A DNA stretch of 64,000 bases, taken from the NCBI GenBank assembly GCA_934351925.1, contig CAKRJT010000004.1:1-64000 (forward strand), given 5' to 3'. How positions within the stretch are numbered: the first letter of the stretch is position 1; each line of letters starts with the position of its first letter. The stretch is from an uncultured Lachnospiraceae bacterium (GTDB taxonomy: Bacteria > Bacillota > Clostridia > Lachnospirales > Lachnospiraceae). A model generated the notes under the pieces. That model was not told the DNA's origin. It saw only the letters and a program-made list of their open reading frames with translations, and searched no databases. Positions 44,482 through 54,515 of the stretch are shown piece after piece. The position numbers and the translations under genes were made by a program.

Positions 44482-45192
44482 ATGATACGAATTGTATTGG
44501 TTGAAGATGATGAGAACTATCAGAAGGAATTAACTGAATATCTTAAAAGGTATGAGAAGGAGAGCGGGGAGAAGTTCAGCATATCCGTTTTTTCTGACGG
44601 GGACGAGATTGTGGAGAACTACAAGGCGGTCTATGACATCATACTGATGGACATTGAGATGACATTTATGGACGGTATGACCGCGGCGGAGCACATCAGG
44701 GAGTACGACTCGGAGGTCGTGATTATATTTATCACAAATATGCCCCAGTATGTTATGAAGGGGTATACCGTCGACGCTCTCGACTATGTGCTAAAGCCCG
44801 TGAGCTACTACGCCTTTTCGCAGAAGATAGACCGCGCGCTGTCGAGAATGAAGCACAGGACGAAAAAGTATATCACGGTTCCGATAAAGGGCGGCGTGAA
44901 GAAGTTCGATGTGTCCAAGCTCACCTACATTGAGGTGCAGGACCATGACCTTGTCTACCATACGCAGGACGCTGATTTCAGGACGAAGGGTTCACTCACC
45001 GAGGTCGAGGACGCGTTAAAGGGCATGAACTTTTTCCGCTGCAACAAGTGCTATATTGTTAACCTCGAGTATGTGGAAACTGTGCAGGACTATGACGTAA
45101 ATGTGGGAAATGTGTGGATACAGGTAAGCCGCGCGAAGAAGAAGGCACTGCTCGACGCGCTCAACAATTACATGAGTGAGGTGAGCAAATGA
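44482..45192 (+). CDS. LytTR-family response regulator, pair 2
   Basis: 236 residues from ATG 44482, behind AGGAG; an in-frame ATG at 44410 is unsupported. Receiver domain with EDDE and the phospho-acceptor in DIILMDIEM near 58; LytTR DNA-binding domain with LTYIEVQDHDLVYH and FFRCNKCYIVNL. It is a close paralogue of the regulator at 28447, including EIVENY and GMTAAEHIR. The stop overlaps the kinase start by 4 bp, so the pair is coupled. Confidence 0.92.
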   Translation: MIRIVLVEDDENYQKELTEYLKRYEKESGEKFSISVFSDGDEIVENYKAVYDIILMDIEMTFMDGMTAAEHIREYDSEVVIIFITNMPQYVMKGYTVDALDYVLKPVSYYAFSQKIDRALSRMKHRTKKYITVPIKGGVKKFDVSKLTYIEVQDHDLVYHTQDADFRTKGSLTEVEDALKGMNFFRCNKCYIVNLEYVETVQDYDVNVGNVWIQVSRAKKKALLDALNNYMSEVSK

Positions 45193-46511
45193 TGCCAAAG
45201 GAAGCAGTCAATCTCACAAACACCCCGGGCATATATTACTCTTTTGCCTATTTTATCAGCAGTTGTCTCTATATAAGCATGAATGTAAAGCGGAGAGGTA
45301 AGAAACAGCAGGTGGGGATATTAGCTGCGATATTTGTCGTGCTCACCGCGTTTATATGCCTCACCGATCAGATTAATGTGATATTTTTCATACCGTGCAT
45401 GGCGGTCGAGATATTTCTTATATGGCTGTCTATATACCTTTGCTGTAAGATGGATTGGAGGAAGGCAGCGTATTTCTGCATACGCGCATTTATTCTGGGA
45501 GAGCTGGCGGCATCGTTAAACTGGCAGCTTTTTTATTATGGGCTGAACAACTGGAATGTGGAGTTAAATCTGCTCTGGAGCACGCTTTTTGTCGTCTGCT
45601 CGTATGGAACGGTGTATGTGACGATGTATTTTCTTGAGAGGAGCTATCGCAGTGAGAACGCCACCCTGAACATTGGCAGGAGGGATTTGCGTATATGCAT
45701 ATTTATAGGTTTGCTGATGTATATGATGAGCAATATGAGCTACATTTTTGAGAACACGCCGTTCAGCGGGCAGCTTCCGGGAGAAATATTTATCATAAGA
45801 ACCCTTGTTGACCTGGGAGGCGTGGGTATTCTTTTCGCGTATCATATGCAGCTTCAGGAGGTCAAGATGAAGCTGGAAAACGAATTTTTGTCCAATACGC
45901 TCCGCATGCAGTATGAAAATTATAAGCTGTCCGAGGAGAGCGTGGCACTTGTAAACCAGAAGTATCACGACTTAAAGCATCAAATTGCCACGCTGCGCGC
46001 CGCCGTAAACGAGGAGGAAAAGGAGGCGTACCTTGACCAGATGGAGCGCGACATTAAATGCTATGAGGCGCAGAACAAGACCGGAAACCGCATACTCGAC
46101 ACAATTCTCACAGCCAAGACGATACAGTGCCAGAACCACGGCATAAGCCTCACCTGCGTGGCAGATGGAAAGGAGCTGGAATTCATGCAGCCGATGGATA
46201 TAAGTGTCTTGTTCGGAAACGCGCTCGACAACGCAATCGAGAGCGTAAACAAGATAGGCGACCCGCAGAAGCACCTTATCCATGTATCGGTCTCAAGGCA
46301 GAAGAATTTTCTACGCATCAAGGTGGAGAACTGCTACGAAGGTGAGTTAGAGTTCGAGAACGGAATGCCTAAGACCACCAAGCAGGACAAGCGCCTCCAT
46401 GGGTACGGGATGAAGAGCATACGGAAAATCGTGGAAAAGTATAATGGCTCCGTGACCGTGAACGCCAAGGACGGGTGGTTTGAGCTAAGGATACTTATGG
46501 TGGTGGGGTGA
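45189..46511 (+). CDS. GHKL sensor histidine kinase, pair 2
   Basis: 440 residues, about six membrane helices in residues 10-215, phospho-acceptor His in YHDLKHQIATL near 260, ATPase motifs NALDNAIESV and HGYGMKSIRKIVEKYNG (split: HGYGMKSIRK). It is paralogous to the kinase at 29254. The first ATG forms the ATGA overlap with the regulator stop. Downstream are an M28 peptidase and a lipoprotein, suggesting that the pair controls an extracellular peptide or glycan function. Confidence 0.9.
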   Translation: MMPKEAVNLTNTPGIYYSFAYFISSCLYISMNVKRRGKKQQVGILAAIFVVLTAFICLTDQINVIFFIPCMAVEIFLIWLSIYLCCKMDWRKAAYFCIRAFILGELAASLNWQLFYYGLNNWNVELNLLWSTLFVVCSYGTVYVTMYFLERSYRSENATLNIGRRDLRICIFIGLLMYMMSNMSYIFENTPFSGQLPGEIFIIRTLVDLGGVGILFAYHMQLQEVKMKLENEFLSNTLRMQYENYKLSEESVALVNQKYHDLKHQIATLRAAVNEEEKEAYLDQMERDIKCYEAQNKTGNRILDTILTAKTIQCQNHGISLTCVADGKELEFMQPMDISVLFGNALDNAIESVNKIGDPQKHLIHVSVSRQKNFLRIKVENCYEGELEFENGMPKTTKQDKRLHGYGMKSIRKIVEKYNGSVTVNAKDGWFELRILMVVG

Positions 46512-46609
46512 GGACGTAGTAGGTGGCGAGCTTCATAAGTAGCAAAATATTTTTCACAGTGTTATAATGCAGACATAGTGTAATAGACTTGGCAGAGAGA
46601 GGTAGATAT

Positions 46610-48727
46610 ATGGACAGCTTGAGTGAGGAATGTATTAAGAATATATTGGACAGCGCAGATGTGAGGTATTCCTACAATCTGGCGAAGGAGCTTGAGAACA
46701 TAAGGAGCAATCCGGTGCTTGGCTACAGAAGCGCAGGCTCCGAGGCGGAGCATGAGGCGGGGGAGCTCATCTTTAACAGAATGGTGGAGGCGGGCTTTGC
46801 CAATGTCCGCAAGGACAGGGTCGACGTGGACTCGTGGGAGTTTAAGCGCGCGGTCATAAAGGCAGGGTACGGGGACGTGGAGCGGGAGCTTCAGTTGGGA
46901 GCTTACCAGACGAATTTCGTGACGGACGGGTATGAGAGTGTGCAGATTGTGGACGCCGGAAAGGGAACGCTCGAGGACTACGAGGAGCTGGAGCGTCTCG
47001 GAATATCCGTCGAGGGCAAGCTTGTCATGGCGGAAATCAATCAGCGCGAGGAGTGGTGGATTAATTTCCCGGTCTATCAGGCTAAGCTGAAGGGGGCGAA
47101 GGGCTTTATCGCCGTTCAGGCGGGCGGCTACGGTGAGGTTGCCGAGAATGCGTTAAACGCGCAGGATATTGCAGGACCTAGCGACGCACCGGCGTTCTCA
47201 ATCTCACGCGCCGATGCGGATTTTATAAAAAAATGTATGGTTTTGGAGAATAAAGGGGCACAAGCGAGGGAGTGTACGGTGCTTTTTGACGCGTACACCA
47301 AGGTAATGCCCGGGGCGAGCTCATATAACATCGTCGGCGAAATTCCAGGTGAAAATCCTGACAGAATGATACTGCTGTCAGGTCACTATGACTCGTATTT
47401 TTCCGGCTTTCAGGACGACAATACTGCTGTCAGCATGTTGATTGAGATAGGGCGCATGCTCGTAAAGAGCGGTTATAAGCCGCACAATACCATAATTTTG
47501 TGTGCCATGGCGGCTGAGGAATGGGGTGTTATCAATTCCAAGTACGACTGGTCGACGGGAGCCTACGAGGAGGTGTTTACCGTGCACCCTGAGTGGAAGG
47601 GGAAGGTTATAGCAGACCTTAATTTCGAGCTTCCGGCGTTTGCACACGGAAATAAGGACTATGTGCGCTCGACCTACGAGTACAGGAATTTTTTCAGAAA
47701 AATATTGAAGGAATATCCGGGAGATTTACATGAGGCATACCCTGACGGTGTGGGAACCAAGGCGCCTATTCAGACGTGGTCAGACGATTTCTCGGTTGCC
47801 ATATCGGGTATACCGTCGACCGTGAACGAGTTTGCGGGCGGCAAGTTTATGGAGTCGCACTATCATTCACAGTATGACAGTGACGAGTTTTACGATGAGA
47901 AGGTGTATCTTTTCCACCATAAGCTCTATGCCTATATCCTAGTAAGGATTGATAACCTGAATGTTGCTCCTGTGGATTTTACAATCCTGTCCGATGAGCT
48001 TTTACACAGATTTGACAGGGAGATATGCGAGGACAGGCAGACGGCGGACGAATTTATACAGGCGGTGACCGACCTGAAGGCGGAGGCGGAGCGCGTCAAT
48101 GCAGTCATTGAGGGAAGAAATTACCCGCAGGATATGCCTGCCGGCGGTGACGATACCTACGGTACAGAGAATGAAGGCAGAATGACGAGGAATGAGGACG
48201 ATGCACGCATAGAGGCAGAGCTTTTAAAGGCGTTTGCACTGGCACAGGATACACTTGTAACATTAAACTGGCAGGACGATGTGCTGTTCCCTTATGAGAC
48301 CGCGATGAACGATGTGGTATTTCTGGGGAAAGCGATAGATGCATTGAACTCCGAAAAAGACGCCGACAAGCCGCTTATCAGGATAAAAAATGCCCTCAAC
48401 TGGATTTACAGAATAGACAACAATCAGTATGCCTTCAAATTCGAGAGAGCGGTGTACGAGTATTTTACAGGCTATGTGCTCAATCAGCCGCGCGAGAGAC
48501 TGAAATGGGGCTACGGCAGGATAATCCACCACGAAAATCTCTATGAGGTCGTGAGAAGCCTTATCGACAAGCTGGTGTCCGACGGCGAAAATATCGACAC
48601 GGTGCATGAGCTGTCAGTGCTTACAGAGGCGCGTGAGCGCCAGCAGAAATATCTCGTGCTGGATATAAGGAACACGACGCAGTACGTCAGGGAGATAACG
48701 GAGGTTATACATAACTGTCTGTATTAG
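46610..48727 (+). CDS. M28-family aminopeptidase with PA domain
   Basis: 705 residues from ATG 46610, behind AGAGAGG. No signal peptide is visible. A PA-like insert (about 120-205) precedes the zinc peptidase core: LSGHYDSYF (His and Asp ligands near 258), QDDNTAVSMLIE, the catalytic Glu pair in AAEEWG near 302, and His in SHYHSQYDSDEF near 417. The C-terminal 250 residues are helical. It probably trims N-terminal residues from peptides. It is followed 15 bp later by a lipoprotein gene. Confidence 0.88.
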   Translation: MDSLSEECIKNILDSADVRYSYNLAKELENIRSNPVLGYRSAGSEAEHEAGELIFNRMVEAGFANVRKDRVDVDSWEFKRAVIKAGYGDVERELQLGAYQTNFVTDGYESVQIVDAGKGTLEDYEELERLGISVEGKLVMAEINQREEWWINFPVYQAKLKGAKGFIAVQAGGYGEVAENALNAQDIAGPSDAPAFSISRADADFIKKCMVLENKGAQARECTVLFDAYTKVMPGASSYNIVGEIPGENPDRMILLSGHYDSYFSGFQDDNTAVSMLIEIGRMLVKSGYKPHNTIILCAMAAEEWGVINSKYDWSTGAYEEVFTVHPEWKGKVIADLNFELPAFAHGNKDYVRSTYEYRNFFRKILKEYPGDLHEAYPDGVGTKAPIQTWSDDFSVAISGIPSTVNEFAGGKFMESHYHSQYDSDEFYDEKVYLFHHKLYAYILVRIDNLNVAPVDFTILSDELLHRFDREICEDRQTADEFIQAVTDLKAEAERVNAVIEGRNYPQDMPAGGDDTYGTENEGRMTRNEDDARIEAELLKAFALAQDTLVTLNWQDDVLFPYETAMNDVVFLGKAIDALNSEKDADKPLIRIKNALNWIYRIDNNQYAFKFERAVYEYFTGYVLNQPRERLKWGYGRIIHHENLYEVVRSLIDKLVSDGENIDTVHELSVLTEARERQQKYLVLDIRNTTQYVREITEVIHNCLY

Positions 48728-48742
48728 TTGGAGAGGGTATTA

Positions 48743-51013
48743 ATGAATAAAACAAATAACATTAAAAATAAGAATATAATAAATAATATAAAACCCCAGC
48801 GTTTTTTTCTTATAATGCTGCTTATGCTCGCCATGGCAGCTATCACCGCTTGCTCGGGTGGGAATGGAGATAAAAACATAGAGACTGGAAATCGCAGCGA
48901 AGTGGTGAGCAGTGAGACCGGCAGTAATGATGATTTAGTTTATATTCCGGAGTTTACAAAGCTGGTGCTCGAGCCTGAGCTGGCTGAGGGCGAGGAGGCG
49001 GGACAGTGTACGGCTTATTTTGCCAAAGAGGGGAGGACATACGCCGTAATCAGCACATGGCAGAAGTCAGTGGGAGGAGAGCTTGTCCTCATAACCGACC
49101 TTGTTACGGGGGAGCAGCAGGTAAAGCGTACTGAAAAAACAGGCTATATGTATTTTAATTCGGTAAATGGTTTTGCGGTGTATTCGATGGCGGACAGTAT
49201 GGTGTATATGTACGATGATGACTGGGAAAATACGGGAAACATTGACCTCTCAGGTGTGGCTGGCAGCGCAGGCACGGGTTCGGAACAGGCAGTTGTAAAA
49301 AGTGTCGTCTCGGACGACGATGGGAATACGGCAGTGATTTATGGGAGAGCCGTTCTGCTCTTTGACAGGGAGGGAGAGCTTGTAAAAAGCATAAGTCTTC
49401 CGGATAAGGTGAGCGAAGCCAGGGAGCTGATAACAACACAGGGAGGAAACTGGTATCTTGTCTGCAGTCTGAGGAGTGGTGTTTCGTTCACGGTTGAAGG
49501 TGCGGTGTGCAGCCTTGATATGAATAGCGGTGAGTTCGGGGCAGGGCTTGAGGTACCCTATGATATCAGCAACAACTCAGCGATATATTCATCTATGAAT
49601 AGTATTGAAGCCGAGGGCTTTTATATTCATGGGAAAGATTATATATATAGATATGATGAAAACACGAAAATGTTTAATAAGCTATTTTGTCCGGGGGACT
49701 ACGGAATAAATGTAAGCTTTGATACAAGCTTCAGCGTTGGCAGGGACGGCTGCTTTTATATAGCCAACAGGGCAAATATGGGCTTGTCCATGGAGTGTGA
49801 GCTTGCAACGGTTACGGGAGTGCCGGTATCTCAGGTGAAGGAGAGGACACAGCTTGTGCTGGGGGCATTGTCCATGAGCTCGTCGATCTATCAGCCTATT
49901 CTGGATTTTAATAAATATAATCAGGATTATTATGTGAAGGTGAAGAATTACCAAGAGGGTGCCGCTGATTATGATGCGGCAAGACAGAGCTTTTACAACG
50001 ACCTGTTAAAGGGTGAGGGAGCGGACATATTCTATGTAATTGAGGGCGATGAGAAAATTGACCTTGCAAGCTTGGGGGACAAGGGAGTGGTTGCTGATTT
50101 ATATGAGTTTATCGACAACGATGAAAAGGTCAGCAGCGAGGATTTTATTCCTAACCTTCTAACCCAGATGGAGCAGTCGGACGGGAAGCTGTATGCACTG
50201 TACTTTGAGCCTCAGCTTACGTTTCTTGCCGGAAAGGCGTCGCTATTTGATGACTGTGATGAGTGGAGCTATACGGAGCTGCTTAATATTATGAGTGCAT
50301 ATCCGGAGGCATTGCCTGTCGCTAATCTGGGACGTGAATGGGAGATGCAGCGCTTTATGTGGTATTCCATGGGAGCCTTTTATGACAGGGAGTCGGGTGA
50401 ATGTCATTTTGACACTGATGAATTCAAAGCGATGCTTCAGATAGTCTCGATGGTTCCGGAACAGATTGACTATGAGCTTTCCGCAGGCACACAGGGAGAA
50501 CAGTCCATATCCGGCATGCTTGACCGTGACGAGGTGCTTATATATGACCAGTATGGCGGCAGCATAACCTGGAACGGGAGACTTTACTTTGGTGACAGTG
50601 AGATAAAATATCTTGGAATTCCGTCATCGGGCGGTGTGGCTGAGGTACAATTCTTCTTCGGGCTTGCGATAAACGCACAGTCAGCCAATAAGCAGGCGGC
50701 GTGGGAGTTTATAAGAAGTCTGCTTGACGAGGATTTTCAGATGTCGGGCATGTTTCCGATTATGAATTCATATGTCGACGCAAAACTTAAAAAGCTGTTG
50801 GAGGGGCAGGACAGAGATGATGAGTTTGAACAATTAAGGGAGAGAACACATTACCTTCTGGACAACTGTGTAGGCAGGAGGGACTACGACAGCGACATCT
50901 ATACGATAATTGACGAGGAGGCAGGAGGGTATTTCGCCGGGGACAGAGGACTTGATGAGACTGCAGCCACAATCCAGAACAGAATACAATTGTATATTGA
51001 AGAGAAAAGGTAG
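48743..51013 (+). CDS. Lipoprotein with propeller-like N-terminus and solute-binding-like C-terminus, copy 3
   Basis: 756 residues from ATG 48743 (behind GGAGAGGG). Its N-terminus is long and Asn/Lys-rich before the hydrophobic core and lipobox MAAITAC. The middle part is beta-rich (residues about 60-370); the C-terminal part resembles family 1 solute-binding proteins (GEGADIFYVIEG, DGKLYALYFEP, AAWEFIRSLL). The final stretch GYFAGDRGLDETAATIQNRI matches the ends of the lipoproteins at 5980 and 8335 (YFAGGKSKEATVAVIQDRVQ). No permease is linked. Context with the LytTR pair suggests a surface sensor or ligand carrier. Confidence 0.75.
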   Translation: MNKTNNIKNKNIINNIKPQRFFLIMLLMLAMAAITACSGGNGDKNIETGNRSEVVSSETGSNDDLVYIPEFTKLVLEPELAEGEEAGQCTAYFAKEGRTYAVISTWQKSVGGELVLITDLVTGEQQVKRTEKTGYMYFNSVNGFAVYSMADSMVYMYDDDWENTGNIDLSGVAGSAGTGSEQAVVKSVVSDDDGNTAVIYGRAVLLFDREGELVKSISLPDKVSEARELITTQGGNWYLVCSLRSGVSFTVEGAVCSLDMNSGEFGAGLEVPYDISNNSAIYSSMNSIEAEGFYIHGKDYIYRYDENTKMFNKLFCPGDYGINVSFDTSFSVGRDGCFYIANRANMGLSMECELATVTGVPVSQVKERTQLVLGALSMSSSIYQPILDFNKYNQDYYVKVKNYQEGAADYDAARQSFYNDLLKGEGADIFYVIEGDEKIDLASLGDKGVVADLYEFIDNDEKVSSEDFIPNLLTQMEQSDGKLYALYFEPQLTFLAGKASLFDDCDEWSYTELLNIMSAYPEALPVANLGREWEMQRFMWYSMGAFYDRESGECHFDTDEFKAMLQIVSMVPEQIDYELSAGTQGEQSISGMLDRDEVLIYDQYGGSITWNGRLYFGDSEIKYLGIPSSGGVAEVQFFFGLAINAQSANKQAAWEFIRSLLDEDFQMSGMFPIMNSYVDAKLKKLLEGQDRDDEFEQLRERTHYLLDNCVGRRDYDSDIYTIIDEEAGGYFAGDRGLDETAATIQNRIQLYIEEKR

Positions 51014-51053
51014 AACTTTTTTTAAAAAAGTGGTATAATGAGTGTTAGATTAA

Positions 51054-51074
51054 TAGTTCAGCGTAGCTGAACTA
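51054..51074. promoter_or_regulatory. Palindrome before the GNAT gene
   Basis: TAGTTCAGC and GCTGAACTA flank a GTA centre (51054-51074), about 15 bp after a TATAAT box at 51033-51038. It may be an operator or mRNA hairpin. Confidence 0.4.
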
Positions 51075-51164
51075 ATGCAGTGCAGACAGCCCCTACATCG
51101 AAAAAATCGAAGATTTTTGAGATGTTACTGCGAAATAATAAGAAAACAAAAAAGAGGAATCTTT

Positions 51165-51797
51165 ATGACAAGTGACACGTTGTATCGAGTGAAAAAGGAA
51201 GATTTTCCGAAGCTGGAACAGCTTCTTATAAAATGTTTTGAGAAGGATCCGCTCTATGTGAGCATGATACCTGATGAGAACGTCAGAAAAAGACTGATGC
51301 CGGAGCTTTTTAAGTGCGATCTGGACGAGTTTTATGAGACCTGCGAGATATTCGCTGACAGCGAAGAAATTAATGGAATACTGGTTGTGTCGGACGAGGC
51401 TGAGCCTTACAATCTGGTGCATTTTTATTTGTCGGAGGCTCTTGCGGAGCTCAGGACGGACGGATATCTTTTGAAGGAGGATCCGTCTATGAAAACTTTT
51501 AAGAATTTTATTATAGGAAGAGATTACCTTAATTCGAGCTGGACGGATCAGCTTCATCAGAATAACAGATTACATATCATATATCTTGCGGTAAATCCTG
51601 AACTGCAGCATCATGGAATTGCGGCGAAGCTTATAGGAGAGGTGGTCGACTATGCCGATAAGCGCAAGATGATGATATCACTTGAGACACATAATCCCAA
51701 GAATGTTGATATGTACAAGCATTTTGGATTTCAGATATATGATACGATACAGAAGCATTTCGGACTCACGCAGTACTGCATGATAAAGCAGGCGTGA
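51165..51797 (+). CDS. GNAT-family N-acetyltransferase
   Basis: 210 residues from ATG 51165, behind AGAGGAA. The acetyl-CoA-binding motif is in LAVNPELQHHGIAAKLIGEV (about 143-162; the Q/HxxGIA pattern), and MISLETHNPKNVDMYKHFGF continues the fold (split: SLETHNPKNVDMYKHFGF). The substrate is unknown. It is preceded by its own promoter-like TATAAT and is separate from the lipoprotein operon. Confidence 0.85.
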   Translation: MTSDTLYRVKKEDFPKLEQLLIKCFEKDPLYVSMIPDENVRKRLMPELFKCDLDEFYETCEIFADSEEINGILVVSDEAEPYNLVHFYLSEALAELRTDGYLLKEDPSMKTFKNFIIGRDYLNSSWTDQLHQNNRLHIIYLAVNPELQHHGIAAKLIGEVVDYADKRKMMISLETHNPKNVDMYKHFGFQIYDTIQKHFGLTQYCMIKQA

Positions 51798-51870
51798 GAA
51801 CATGCGGGACTGACTGCAGCAGGGCATTTGTGTAAGGCAGGTGACAATTCGGTAAATATTTAAAATTACC

Positions 51871-51899
51871 TTGCATAAAAGGTTGTTTTGTCATACTAT
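51871..51899 (+). promoter_or_regulatory. Promoter of glycogen phosphorylase gene
   Basis: TTGCAT (51871-51876) and TACTAT (51894-51899), 17-bp spacer, 78 bp before the gene. Confidence 0.55.
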
Positions 51900-51911
51900 A
51901 TTATTAAAATG

Positions 51912-51927
51912 ATATCAGGGTCAGAAG
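51912..51927 (+). repeat. 16-bp motif ATATCAGGGTCAGAAG, copy 1
   Basis: The same 16-mer occurs in reverse at 59014-59029. It lies between the glgP promoter and start codon. It may be a relic of a small repeat element or a shared regulatory site. Confidence 0.4.
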
Positions 51928-51977
51928 GTCGGGATACCAATTAAAAATCAGTTTTATTTTAATTACGGAGGTGTTGT

Positions 51978-54455
51978 ATGGATACGGTTGTTTTTAACAA
52001 AGAGGATTTCAAGAAATCCGTGTTAGACAATGTCAAGAATATCTACAGAAAGAATATTGATGAGGCTACTAAGCAGCAGGTATTTCAGGCTGTGGCATAT
52101 GCCGTTAAGGATATGATTATTGACAGATGGATTGCGACACAGAAGGAATATGAGAAGCAGGACGTAAAGACGGTTTATTATATGTCCATGGAGTTCCTTA
52201 TGGGACGTGCACTTGGAAATAACATGATTAATCTGTGCTGCTATAAGGAGGTCAAGGAGGTTCTTGACGAGCTGGGTTTTGACATCAATGTTATTGAGGA
52301 CCAGGAGCCGGACGCTGCACTCGGAAACGGAGGTCTTGGAAGACTTGCGGCATGTTTCCTCGATTCACTCTCCACACTCGGCTATCCGGCTTATGGCTGT
52401 GGTATCAGATACAAGTACGGAATGTTCAAGCAGGAGATAAGAAACGGCTATCAGATGGAGGTCCCGGACGATTGGCTAAGGGATGGCAACCCATTTGAGG
52501 TTAAGCGTTCCGAGTATGCTGTCGAGGTCAGGTTCGGAGGATATGTGAGATGTTACAGAGGTGAGGATGGAAGAGACCATTTCGTTCAGGAAAACTACCA
52601 GTGTGTTAATGCTGTTCCTTATGACCTTCCTATCGTCGGCTACGGCAACAATGTGGTAAATACGCTCAGAATATGGGACGCAGAGCCTATACAGCACTTC
52701 AATCTCGATTTCTTTGACAAGGGAGATTACCAGAAGGCGACAGAGCAGGAAAATCTTGCAAAGAACATCGTCGAGGTTCTCTACCCGAATGACAACCACT
52801 ATGCAGGCAAGGAGTTAAGACTCAAGCAGCAGTACTTCTTCATCTCAGCGAGCGTTCAGAGAGCGGTAGCGAAGTTCAAGGAGAAGCACAGCGACATTCA
52901 TCAGTTCCCTGAGAAGGTATGCTTCCAGCTCAACGACACGCATCCTACGGTAGCTGTTGCAGAGCTTATGAGAATACTTCTCGACGATGAGGGACTTGAG
53001 TGGGACGAGGCATGGGATATCACCACCAAGACCTGCGCTTACACTAACCATACAATTATGGCTGAGGCGCTTGAGAAGTGGCCTATAGAGCTGTTTTCAA
53101 GACTTCTTCCTAGAATTTACCAGATTGTTGAGGAGATTAACAGACGTTTTGTTGAGAAGATTAAGACAATGTATCCAGGCAATCAGGAGAAGATACGCAA
53201 GATGGCAATCGTATATGACGGACAGGTTAAGATGGCTCATCTTGCAATCGCAGCAGGATTTTCCGTAAACGGTGTTGCCAAGCTTCACACGGAGATACTT
53301 GAGAAGCAGGAGCTCAGGGATTTCTATGAGATGATGCCTGAGAAGTTCAACAACAAGACCAACGGTATCACACAGAGACGTTTCCTTCTTCACGGCAACC
53401 CGCTTCTCGCAGACTGGGTTACGAATAAAATCGGAGATGACTGGATCACAGACCTTCCGCAGATAAGCAAGCTCAAGGTATATGCTGACGACGAGCTCAG
53501 CCAGAGCGAGTTCATGCAGATAAAGTACCGCAACAAAATCCGTCTCGCAGAGTATATAAAGGAGCACAACGGCATCGATGTTGACCCTCGCTCAATCTTC
53601 GATGTTCAGGTAAAGAGACTTCACGAGTACAAGAGACAGCTTCTCAACATACTTCATGTTATGTATCTTTACAACCAGATAAAGGAGCACCCGGAGATGG
53701 ATTTCTACCCAAGAACATTTATTTTCGGTGCGAAGGCGGCAGCGGGCTACAAGAGAGCTAAGGCTACAATCAAGCTTATCAATAATGTCGCCAATGTTAT
53801 CAATAACGATAAGTCAATCGACGGAAAGATTAAGGTCGTATTTATAGAGAACTACCGTGTATCCAATGCGGAGATTATTTTCGCGGCAGCAGATGTCAGC
53901 GAGCAGATTTCCACAGCTTCTAAGGAGGCATCAGGTACAGGCAACATGAAGTTCATGCTTAACGGTGCACTCACACTCGGAACCATGGATGGTGCGAATG
54001 TTGAGATTGTGAATGAAGTAGGTGCGGAGAATGCGGTGATCTTCGGTCTCAGTGCGGACGAGGTTATCCGCTATGAGAATGAGGGCGGCTACAATCCTAT
54101 GGATATCTTCAACAACGATCAGGATATCAGGCAGGTGCTCATGCAGCTCATCAACGGCTTCTACTCACCTGAGGACCCTGAGATGTTCCGTGAGATTTAC
54201 GATTCACTTCTCCATGCACAGGGCGGCAGCCGCGCTGATGTATATTTTATTCTCAAGGACTTCCGTTCATATGCGGAGGCGCAGAAGAAGATAGAGGAGA
54301 AGTACCGTGACACCAAGGGCTGGGCTCGTTCAGCCATGCTCAACACGGCATGCAGCGGCAAGTTTACCTCCGACAGAACCATCGAGGAGTATGTACACGA
54401 TATCTGGCATCTTGAGAAGGTTAAGGTTGACCTTACCGATGCTGATTGCATTTAG
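51978..54455 (+). CDS. glgP: Glycogen/alpha-glucan phosphorylase
   Basis: 825 residues, the full family length. It releases glucose-1-phosphate from glycogen or maltodextrins. Diagnostic stretches: YYMSMEFLMGRALGNN near 57, DAALGNGGLGRLAACFLDS near 108, HEYKRQLLN near 550, and the pyridoxal-phosphate Lys in GTGNMKFMLNGALTLGTMDG near 656. AGGTG precedes the ATG. It is monocistronic, with its own promoter and a strong terminator. Confidence 0.96.
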   Translation: MDTVVFNKEDFKKSVLDNVKNIYRKNIDEATKQQVFQAVAYAVKDMIIDRWIATQKEYEKQDVKTVYYMSMEFLMGRALGNNMINLCCYKEVKEVLDELGFDINVIEDQEPDAALGNGGLGRLAACFLDSLSTLGYPAYGCGIRYKYGMFKQEIRNGYQMEVPDDWLRDGNPFEVKRSEYAVEVRFGGYVRCYRGEDGRDHFVQENYQCVNAVPYDLPIVGYGNNVVNTLRIWDAEPIQHFNLDFFDKGDYQKATEQENLAKNIVEVLYPNDNHYAGKELRLKQQYFFISASVQRAVAKFKEKHSDIHQFPEKVCFQLNDTHPTVAVAELMRILLDDEGLEWDEAWDITTKTCAYTNHTIMAEALEKWPIELFSRLLPRIYQIVEEINRRFVEKIKTMYPGNQEKIRKMAIVYDGQVKMAHLAIAAGFSVNGVAKLHTEILEKQELRDFYEMMPEKFNNKTNGITQRRFLLHGNPLLADWVTNKIGDDWITDLPQISKLKVYADDELSQSEFMQIKYRNKIRLAEYIKEHNGIDVDPRSIFDVQVKRLHEYKRQLLNILHVMYLYNQIKEHPEMDFYPRTFIFGAKAAAGYKRAKATIKLINNVANVINNDKSIDGKIKVVFIENYRVSNAEIIFAAADVSEQISTASKEASGTGNMKFMLNGALTLGTMDGANVEIVNEVGAENAVIFGLSADEVIRYENEGGYNPMDIFNNDQDIRQVLMQLINGFYSPEDPEMFREIYDSLLHAQGGSRADVYFILKDFRSYAEAQKKIEEKYRDTKGWARSAMLNTACSGKFTSDRTIEEYVHDIWHLEKVKVDLTDADCI

Positions 54456-54474
54456 AAAAAAGCAATAAATCCGG

Positions 54475-54512
54475 CACCTCCTGAATACAATATATTCAGG
54501 GGGTGTTTTTTT
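54475..54512 (+). terminator. Terminator of glgP
   Basis: CACCTCCTGAATA (54475-54487) pairs with TATTCAGGGGGTG (54493-54505), followed by seven T. The next ATG is only 4 bp beyond the T run, so this hairpin also shapes the 5' end of the SpoIID-like gene. Confidence 0.9.
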
Positions 54513-54515
54513 GTT

